In this document: one piece after another, positions 56,747-64,000 of the stretch
How positions within the stretch are numbered: the first letter of the stretch is position 1
How the letters are laid out: each line of letters opens with the position of its first letter
The notes under the pieces: generated by a model
What the model saw: only the letters and a program-made list of their open reading frames with translations
Told to the model about the DNA's origin: nothing
Database searches by the model: none
NCBI GenBank assembly: GCA_036426205.1
Contig: CM071574.1
Coordinates: 13,879,124-13,943,123, forward strand
DNA from: Ascaphus truei
Taxonomy: Eukaryota; Chordata; Amphibia; Anura; Ascaphidae
Reading direction: 5' to 3'
DNA length: 64,000 bases
Position numbers and translations under genes: made by a program

Positions 56747-57031
56747 CAGAGAGACAGAGTGAGAGAGAGCGTGAGAGAGAGCGTGAGAGAGAGCGTGAGA
56801 GAGACAGAGTGTGAGAGACAGAGTGTGAGAGACAGAGTGTGAGAGACCGAGCGTGAGAGACAGAGCGTGAGAGACAGAGCGTGAGAGACAGAACGTGAGA
56901 GACAGAGCGTGAGAGACAGAGCGAGAGAGACAAAGCGAGAGAGACAGAGCGAGAGATACAGAGCGAGAGAGACAGAGCGAGAGAGACAGAGCGAGAGAGA
57001 CAGAGCGAGAGAGACAGAGCGAGAGAGACAG
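56747..57031. repeat. GAGAGACAGAGC minisatellite
   Basis: About 20 units of 12-14 bp (GAGAGACAGAGC/T, GTGAGAGA). A graded change runs from GTGAGAGA-rich to CGAGAGAGACAGAG-rich units. The Leu/Ser/Arg-rich translations are artefacts. Confidence 0.95.
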
Positions 57032-57040
57032 AGTGGGTGG

Positions 57041-57090
57041 CTGACTGGATGGCTGGCTGGCTGGGTGGCTGGCTGGCTGACTGGTGACTG
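57041..57090. repeat. (GGCT/GACT)n tract
   Basis: Short tandem GGCTGGCT units directly after the minisatellite. Confidence 0.85.
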
Positions 57091-57116
57091 AGTCGGTTGG
57101 TGGGTACTTCTGATGT

Positions 57117-57233
57117 CACACACACACACTCACATCAACACTCACAGTCAATCCCCCCCCCCAACACACACACACACACACACACACTCCCCCACACACG
57201 CTCTCACACTCTCTTCCCCCCCCCACACACACT

Positions 57234-57266
<33 letters not shown>

Positions 57267-57277
57267 ACACACGCACG

Positions 57278-57345
<68 letters not shown>
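57117..57345. repeat. Compound (CA)n microsatellite
   Basis: Several CA tracts separated by C-rich and CT-rich pieces. Further short CA tracts occur to 57660. Confidence 0.95.
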
Positions 57346-57739
57346 CCCACACTCTCCCCCCCACACACAATGCAGGGATTGAAACCACAAATAGGAGGTC
57401 AGCCACGCACCACCAGCCACGACACACTCTGCTCCCCCCCCCCCCCGCGGCCCACTCCCACAACCCAGATGGCCTTGGGAGGCAGGGTATAATGCTGGAG
57501 GCATTGGACAGGCCGGGACACAAGGGAAGCCCAGAACCGTGGGAGGCAGAGGGCCCACTGGAGGCAGAGGAACAGAGGGATGTGTGGGCGGGGGAGAGAG
57601 ATTGTGGGGCGGCACACACACACACTCCTCCCCACACACACACACACACACACCAACACTCCACAGTATCTCCCCCCCCACACAACAAAACAACATTCTC
57701 CCCCACAACACTCTTCACACTCTACATCTCCCGCACGGG

Positions 57740-57905
57740 GGAGGGATGAGCACAGATAACATTCCAAGAGACACTGTTTTTATAGTATACCCTTTGCTTG
57801 CTTCATTCATTTTAACATCGCCGGAAGAAGAGATCAGTGTATCTCGAAAGCTCGACAAAATAAAAGCATTTCGTTAGCCCCAGAATGGTATCGTCTATTT
57901 ATTTT
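57740..57905. repeat. Duplicated block A, copy 1
   Basis: The words CAAGAGACACTGTTTT, ATCGCCGGAAGAAGAGATCA, GTGTATCTCGAAAGCTCG and AAAGCATTTCGTTAGCC recur in the same order at 63150-63305. It may be a dispersed repeat family rather than a private duplication. Confidence 0.85.
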
Positions 57906-57994
57906 TTGATTTTATAACAATATATAATATATAAATATATATATATTAATATATAAAAAAAAACAAAATAGCCGTGTTAGTCCAGTTGCGATAG

Positions 57995-58190
57995 TGCAGC
58001 ATAAATTACTTCTTCAGTATTAGGTGATACCATTTTTATTTGGACTACAATTTATGTCAGACTATGGTATATCAGTATTGCAGACCTGAAAAAGAGAGGA
58101 GAACTCTCGGAACTGTGCCTATAGCATAAATTGTTAGTCTAAATAAAAAAGGTATCACCTAATACTGAAGAACTCATTATTCTGCACTAT
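57995..58190. repeat. Inverted repeat with about 50-bp arms
   Basis: TTCAGTATTAGGTGATACC and GGTATCACCTAATACTGAA, with flanking TGCAGCATAAATTA-like and TAAT..TGCA words, form a hairpin around GAAAAAGAGAGGAGAACTCT. Confidence 0.85.
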
Positions 58191-58204
58191 ATATAGTGGG
58201 TTCC

Positions 58205-58232
<28 letters not shown>
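58205..58232. repeat. (AT)n microsatellite
   Basis: About 13 AT units. Confidence 0.95.
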
Positions 58233-58236
<4 letters not shown>

Positions 58237-58930
58237 TATATAATATATAGTTGATGGATGGAGCGCATTTGGAAGAAAAAAGACCATATTTTCCACTGTA
58301 CTTCAAGAAGAAAGGTTTTGACCAGTGTATTCTGCCTGTGCTCACAATATGGATGTGAAACCTGAACCCTAAATGCAAAAGATAATTCAGAGGCGTCAGA
58401 CAACGCAAAGAAGTATGGAGGATGTATGCGTGGAATTACCTGAAGAGGCAGGAAAAAGAAGGAATGTGTTTGAAACTAAACACAAGTCTCGTGACATCAT
58501 CTCATGGGAGGCGGGACCTCCAAGGTAAGTGTATTCTGTGTGTGTGGTGTGTGTGTGTGTGTGGTGTGTTGTGTGTGTGTGTGTAGCGGCTTTTAATTGG
58601 TTGGTGTCCGCCACTCTCTCCTGAACTCCCAAGTGTGCCCTTGGGACCCCTGCTCTAAGAGACTTATTCTATATCTGCCGAAGCAGACGATCTGGTCCTT
58701 TTCAGCCAAAAGTTCCCATTGAAGACTTTGGGGGCTATACAGTAGGGTAAGCCCTAAGTAACCCCAAAAAGTAGTGCGTGTAGTACTCTTACTTTTACAA
58801 TTGTAGATTCAAAGATAGCACAAACTGACAAATATAGCTTTCTTTAGTGATTGGCACTTGGCCTTGTGTTGTTATTGTGGTTCTAAATACATTTAGGAAT
58901 TTTTGGTTCTAAAAATCTTGAGTTTTGTAT
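58233..58930. other. Unassigned sequence with a GT tract
   Basis: A GT-rich tract occurs at 58538-58583. Otherwise nothing is recognised. Confidence 0.4.
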
Positions 58931-58944
58931 TTGGTCTTAGCATG

Positions 58945-59145
58945 CAAGCTTCTGGCAGTGTTCTGACCCACCCGATTTTGCTCATTTCTAATTGAAAGCC
59001 TAAAAAAATATATATAAGCCTGATCCCAGCAAAAATGTTTTTACATATACTTGTATACAGTAGGCTAACTGGACTTGGGTTCCATAAAGGCGAAGTACAT
59101 TTTATAAGGGGTTTCACAGAGTCAGAAATGTAGGCAACTCATCCC
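58945..59145. repeat. Duplicated block B, copy 1
   Basis: TTCTGGCAGTGTTCTGACCC, TCATTTCTAATTGAAAGCC and GGTTTCACAGAGTCAGAAAT recur in order at 63548-63735. The second copy lacks scattered single bases. Confidence 0.88.
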
Positions 59146-60310
59146 TGTATGAGGTTTTGGGGATTTAGCTGAATAGCAGCAATACATGAAATATCACTCC
59201 TCATTTTCTTAACCTATGTCTACTGTACATACACTTATTTTCTGTTAAAGTTTACGTTTCAGATACACCACAGGAGTTCCTTTCCCAGGCAAAAGGCAAT
59301 ATGAGGTGAGAAAAGGATCATGCTGGCTGTGCAGGTATAGGCCTGCATAATGGAACTATAACATTCAAAAAATAGGTGTTTCATTTTAACAAATTTTATG
59401 ATAAGGACAGAACATAATGAACATGATGTATTTGAAGCAGCGGATAAAACATTAAGTACTCAAAAGCTTACAGGCAAAATGCTTTGATATTATTTCATTC
59501 AAATATTATTTTAACCTTTCCAGTGCTTAGAGGCCTACAATGCATTGCAATGCCTCTCCCACGCAAAAGATGCTCAATGTCCATCAAAGAATTGAAAAAG
59601 TAGAATATTATTGTAAGGTTCTGAGTGTTTGAAAAATGTCAGAAAGGACTAGGTTATTTTTACATGCATGGCATTTTCTCTATATTTGTTTTTTCTAAAT
59701 TTCTCTCAATTTCCTGTATCCCAGTGTTTCAACTGTTCTTAAAGTATCATACAGTATGGATTTAGAAGAGTTTACTGCCACAAATGTTAAGGTGTCCACA
59801 TTACTATATATGTCAATGCACTGATTACACCACAACCTCATACTGTACTTGCAAAGACTAAAGTAATCAGTAATAAGTAAAAGTCATCAAATATAAGTTC
59901 TGCACTAGAAAAATTGCTTATGACTCTGTGTGGAAGTGGGTTCACAGATTAGCATTTTGCTGCCTGATACTTTATTTGCAAGACTTTGAATGTAGCAATG
60001 TAGAAGTAGGCCTATGCTGTGTGAGATAATGCTTGCCACTCACAAATTCATAAGGCTCCTGACCTCTTGTTATCACACTGGTAGTCTTTGGTACTGCCGT
60101 ATGCTGCCTACTACAGTATGCTAGACCTTCTTATTGCAGTCTGTCCTGCTGATACTACAGAACATGTTCAGAGAAGGAGACAGACCAGATCTTGTGCGGC
60201 CAGCTGTGATAATAACTGTACTCAAACCACACATTGTCATCCCTTTTATTAATTGATAGATAAAAAGACAGAAATGTAAGAGAAAAAAGGAGGATGATAA
60301 GTATGTGTGT
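59146..60310. other. Unassigned AT-rich sequence
   Basis: Nothing recognised. Confidence 0.45.
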
Positions 60311-60311
60311 A

Positions 60312-60333
60312 TATTATGTTATAATATATTATA

Positions 60334-60379
<46 letters not shown>

Positions 60380-60388
60380 TATATATTA
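60312..60388. repeat. (AT)n-rich tract
   Basis: Alternating AT and ATAT/TATT units over about 75 bp. Confidence 0.95.
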
Positions 60389-60856
60389 CAACAAGACAAG
60401 CTGCCTGCCACAGACTAAGCAAATAATGAGTACTTAAATAGTAATAATAATAAACCACTAACGGTGCTGAGGGACAGAAGTACATATAACATGAAAAGAA
60501 AAAGAAAAGCGTCCCAACTCAGCACTCAAGTATACTTAGAACAAATATCAAAGAAAATTATGATTTAACAGCACAAATAATCAAACATAAAAAATACAAA
60601 AATTATTAAAACAAACCCTGACATCCTCCTGTGATAGAAATGTATCAGAAAGGGGAAATCCCTATGAAGATACTGATGGACCCCTAATACCCAAGGCAAG
60701 GGAAAAAAAGCCCTATATACCACAAAATAATGAAGAACAAGGGGTTACAATAACCCCTTGAACCTACAAGGATGGCTACCTCCTAGTAATATAAAACCAA
60801 CAAGCAAGCATAGATAACACATGCACCAAATTGTCTAATACATGCTGATGTCAATA
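60389..60856. other. Unassigned sequence left of the LTR
   Basis: The GGGGTTACAATAACCCCTTG near-palindrome at 60741-60760 is the only structure noticed. Confidence 0.4.
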
Positions 60857-60860
60857 CATA

Positions 60861-62100
60861 TGTAGCCGGGCTGCCCTCGCCCGCATTTGTGTTGTCGGGT
60901 GGAGGGGTTGCAGCAGGGCAGGGAAACATCCGGTATACGGATGGTTCCGCGATATCAGGGCGCCGCCATGTTGAGGGTTGGCGCAGGCGCAGAATGTGTG
61001 GAGCAGGAGGTCGCGCATGCGCGGGCATAGCAACCAAAGCCCGCGAAGGAGGAGTAGTTCCCATAGGTTGGAGCATAGGGAACTACGAGTCTCAGCGGCC
61101 CCGCGAGACCACATGACACCAGGGAACCAATCGGGTGGTTGGGAGAGAGGAAGGAAGGGAGATATAGGGTCGGAGGGCGCGCACGTTGTTCAGAGCTAGC
61201 GGGAGGAGGAAGGAGACGGAGCTCCAGGTGTAGGGAGGCATTCAGCCCCTACCTAGGCCTTATACCCCATGCCCAGTTAGGCCCTGAGTCCCCGTAGAGT
61301 GGAGCAGAGATAGGGATTGGCCCTAGACAGGGTCCGGGTTCCCCTTATTGTGCCGTTCAGTGATCACTTAAAGAGACAGTGTTTATCTAGCAGGAGCTCA
61401 GACCCTGCTACTGTGGCTGCAGTTTGTCTGGGTGGGATCGCCCCTGACGCCTATTGCTGGAGCCACCTCGCATCTGACCCTTTGTGAAGATCCTTGGCAG
61501 GCCCGGGTACTGGAGTGCCCGGCAGGTAATCAACACGTGCACCAACTATATCACCAGTCATACAGGACATAGTGGCTGCGCATTCACCCATACATATTCG
61601 TTATCTCACTTGAGGGTGGGGGACATATTGTGTTGGGGTATTGGACACAGGGTGGGATCACCCGGGGAAGGAGGGGAAAGAAGCGTCCTGCGAGATGCAG
61701 TAGATAGTGTCTCTCTTAGGGAGGGACACCTGTTGAGATATATATTATATATATATATATATTATATATATTATTAATATATATATATTATATATTAATA
61801 AATGTATATGTTATATATATATGAGCCTATGCAGACAAGTAAGTTATTCGGTTGTTTATATGCTGTGTGTGTGTATGATATATAATTGTCCTGCGAGGAA
61901 CCACTCCCCCTCTGGTGGGAGCCATCTCAGGTGGAGGCGCTGCACCAAGTATGAGGTATCATCTATTATTACGCGTGCCCCAGGCTCTCTGTGGTGGAGG
62001 CTTAGGCCCTGTGAGCCTACTGATAACTTTTTTTTTAAAATCTTGTTTCTCTTCTACAGCATATGGTAGCAGTCTGTGTTCACTAGGAAACAGGGCTACA
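60861..62100 (+). mobile_element. Solo LTR with 4-bp duplication
   Basis: Begins TGTAGCCGGGCTGCCC and ends ACAGGGCTACA, with CATA on both sides (60857-60860 and 62101-62104). It has a CpG-rich 5' half (60870-61200), a GGTGGAGGCGCTGCACC motif (61931-61947) like the LTR at 26806, and an AT tract (61739-61820) that may have expanded after insertion. No gag-pol remains flank it. Confidence 0.72.
61739..61822. repeat. (AT)n-rich tract inside the LTR
   Basis: Mixed AT and TTATAT/TATTAAT units. Confidence 0.93.
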
Positions 62101-63145
62101 CATATATTATATAAATACACCGTAAATGCAGTTGGTATAATCAAGGCAAACCAGGCACAGTACCAAAAAGAGACTGTTAGTATGGGATCAACAATGGTTA
62201 ACAGTTCATATCAGTTACCATAGTCCATGAGACCATCCATGCCACACTGTGATTGTAAAATGCCCAAAGGGTAAAGATCTTCCAATTGAGGGGTCCATCC
62301 GCAGGGGAGTCAGGGAAAAACAAACGCCCTATATATATAGTCAATGTTGGCAGATGGCACTCACTTGTATCATAGATATAGTTGGTGCTTGTCCCGTAAT
62401 AATAAGATAAATAAAGTATCCTTACCGGGCAGACCCTTTTCAGTAGACTTTACAGAAAGAATGAGACAGCACGCAAATTAATCCAAATTAAAAATGTATT
62501 GCAGGTAAATGGCACACACCACATTTCGGTCCTACAAACAGGACCTTTCTCAAGGGAGTGGCTCAGTTATATATATATTATATAATTTATAATATAATAT
62601 ATATATTATATATATATATACATTTCTCTGATCTGGCCATAAGATGAACGATCTGAGGGTTCCCATAATCAAAGGTAATCTTAAAACCCCGAAGAGAGAC
62701 GGTTTGCATGAATACAAATGTATGCAACTGTTCGGGATACTAGCAGTGGCCTAAACAGAGATCGAAATTTATGAGTCATTACTGACAGTAGTGAACTCTC
62801 GTCCCATGAGCGCTAAAGGCCATGTCTGTACATACGTGCTATATGTATGCACACACAGCTGTCTCTCACACACATACTTATACTCCTTGTTTTTTATCCC
62901 TAACACCCAATAGGGACCACTAAGTATCCACACACACTTTTAGTTGTGCTACAAACTCTCACATTTCCACACCCACCCACACCATTTACATCCCCTCCCA
63001 CTCCACACACACCTTGTGTAAAGCACTGTATATTACTGTGGGCTCTCCATTCATTTTTATTCACCATGATACACATACACACTCTTCTTCACTTGCTTTC
63101 AGGAACCTTTTGACACTCTAGCCATAAAACACATCCACACCGGGG
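62101..63145. other. Unassigned sequence with a 'CATTTCGGTCCT' repeat fragment
   Basis: ACATTTCGGTCCTAC and AGGACCTTTCTCAAGGGAGT (62521-62560) resemble the frog repeats with 'CGAAA' centres found elsewhere in the window. An AT tract follows at 62566-62625. Confidence 0.4.
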
Positions 63146-63149
63146 AAGG

Positions 63150-63305
63150 ACACCACAGATAACATTCAAGAGACACTGTTTTAAGTATACCTTTGCGTCA
63201 TTCATTGTAACATCGCCGGAAGAAGAGATCAGTGTATCTCGAAAGCTCGCACAAATAAAAGCATTTCGTTAGCCACAGAACGGTATCATCTATTTATTTT
63301 TGATT
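63150..63305. repeat. Duplicated block A, copy 2
   Basis: Homologous to 57740-57905 with several single-base deletions, for example in the CATTC(C)AAGAG and TATACC(C)TTTG words. Confidence 0.85.
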
Positions 63306-63352
63306 ATTGAAGCTCGGCTAACACGGTACTGATACCTCTACATGTAATAATA

Positions 63353-63405
63353 TATATAGAATATATATATATATATAATATATATATATAATATATAATA
63401 TAAAA
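63353..63405. repeat. (AT)n-rich tract
   Basis: AT units with TATAATA interruptions. Confidence 0.93.
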
Positions 63406-63547
63406 TATACATACACCTTTACTATAGTGCGGTGAAAAGGGTGACAAGAACTCCACCGTATAGCATATAGCAAATAAAAAGATCACTTGTGAGACATTAC
63501 CTGTCATAGAAGGTCTGCAACCGCCTTTCACCATTACCACTAGTATA

Positions 63548-63735
63548 CCTTCTGGCAATGTTCTGACCCACCTGATTTCGTCATTTCTAATTGAAAGCCT
63601 AAAAAAAATATATATAAGCCTGATCACAGCAAATGTTTTACATATACTTGTATACAGTAGGTAACTGATTGGGTTCCATGAAGCGGCAAGTACATTTTAT
63701 AAGGGTTTCACAGAGTCAGAAATGTAGGCAACTCA
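63548..63735. repeat. Duplicated block B, copy 2
   Basis: Homologous to 58945-59145. The copy is about 7% shorter through scattered one- and two-base losses. Confidence 0.88.
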
Positions 63736-63774
63736 ACTCGTAGGCACTGTATAGTGCTTCACTGCAGCAAGGGA

Positions 63775-63845
63775 TTCTGCAACAGGTATATCCTTAAAAC
63801 TGACCTGGTGGTGGCCTTTGGGTCTTGAGATGGCAGCCCCTGATG
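63775..63845. mobile_element. Half of a hAT-type MITE
   Basis: GCAACAGGTATATCCTTAAA, then GGCCTTTGGGTCTTGAGA and GCAGCCCCTG follow the right half of the complete MITEs at 33476 and 46541. The left half is not found. Confidence 0.5.
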
Positions 63846-64000
63846 TAGGCACTCATAAAAGACAACCTTTTGTTGACTGAATGCACTGCATTTGTTTTTG
63901 ACAAGGTCAGCTAGACAAGAATGTGAACACTAATGATGTGTATTTTTTTTGGTACATAATTGCTGTATCCTTCTCACAGTTTGTTGTCTGTGTAACACAG
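63846..64000. other. Unassigned sequence
   Basis: Nothing recognised. Confidence 0.4.

Noticed and set aside
56694..57718. Long Leu/Ser and Cys/Val-rich frames on both strands
   Set aside because: They are translations of the GAGAGACAGAGC minisatellite and CA/GT tracts.
60783..61199. Overlapping frames near 61 kb suggesting a GC-rich first exon
   Set aside because: The region is the CpG-rich 5' half of an LTR bounded by TGTAGCC and GGCTACA with a CATA duplication.

Overview
The window looks like non-genic or intronic nuclear DNA from a large, repeat-rich vertebrate genome, most likely a frog. It is AT-rich and full of microsatellites. It carries CR1-like and L2-like LINEs, PIF/Harbinger and hAT DNA transposons, foldback elements and solo LTRs. 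The 8-mer tail next to the CR1 copies and the recurring 'ACGCGTTTCG' hairpins are, from memory, common in anuran genomes; I cannot name the species. I found no convincing exon of a conventional host gene, no tRNA or rRNA gene and no CRISPR array.

Layout. 1-3.1 kb: microsatellite, a 35-bp minisatellite and a 1-kb Harbinger-type non-autonomous element. 3.4-8.5 kb: LINE fragments, a 0.6-kb foldback insertion with a 15-bp target duplication, an LTR and a hAT MITE. 10.18-18.93 kb: a probable large Harbinger-family element. It holds a decayed DDE transposase (+), a foldback element broken by an N gap, a CpG-rich block and, on the opposite strand, an intact 212-codon ORF with a divergent forkhead domain. 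19.9-23.8 kb: a nearly full CR1-like LINE (-) with esterase, endonuclease and reverse transcriptase remains. 23.8-26.7 kb: an L2-like LINE (-) carrying a TA-flanked MITE. 26.8-28.0 kb: a solo LTR containing another MITE. 28-37 kb: LINE 3' ends, CA/GATA/AT tracts, hAT MITEs and unassigned sequence. 37.2-39.9 kb: a TIR-bounded region with a long foldback. 40.7-45.7 kb: foldback, LTR-like and GC-rich pieces. 45.7-52 kb: L2 remains, a hAT MITE and a clean solo LTR with a 5-bp duplication. 52.7-56 kb: a TTAA-flanked MITE and a large foldback with a perfect 29-bp hairpin. 56.7-64 kb: minisatellites, an LTR, AT tracts and two blocks duplicated about 4.6-5.4 kb apart.

The most interesting object is the forkhead ORF. 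It is intact beside a transposase broken by several frameshifts, and both lie between Harbinger-type ends related to the separate element at 2.1-3.1 kb. Vertebrate Harbinger elements normally carry a Myb-like second gene. A forkhead protein there would be an unexpected cargo or a captured host gene. Its recognition helix has lost the usual DNA-contact Asn and His, so its binding may be altered. That it is cargo at all is an inference that needs other genomic copies.

Most coding sequence here is dead: the LINE and transposase frames are broken by frameshifts and stops. Some irregularities look like assembly or polishing errors, namely the exact 177-bp duplication around the gap and the indel-rich second copies near the right end.
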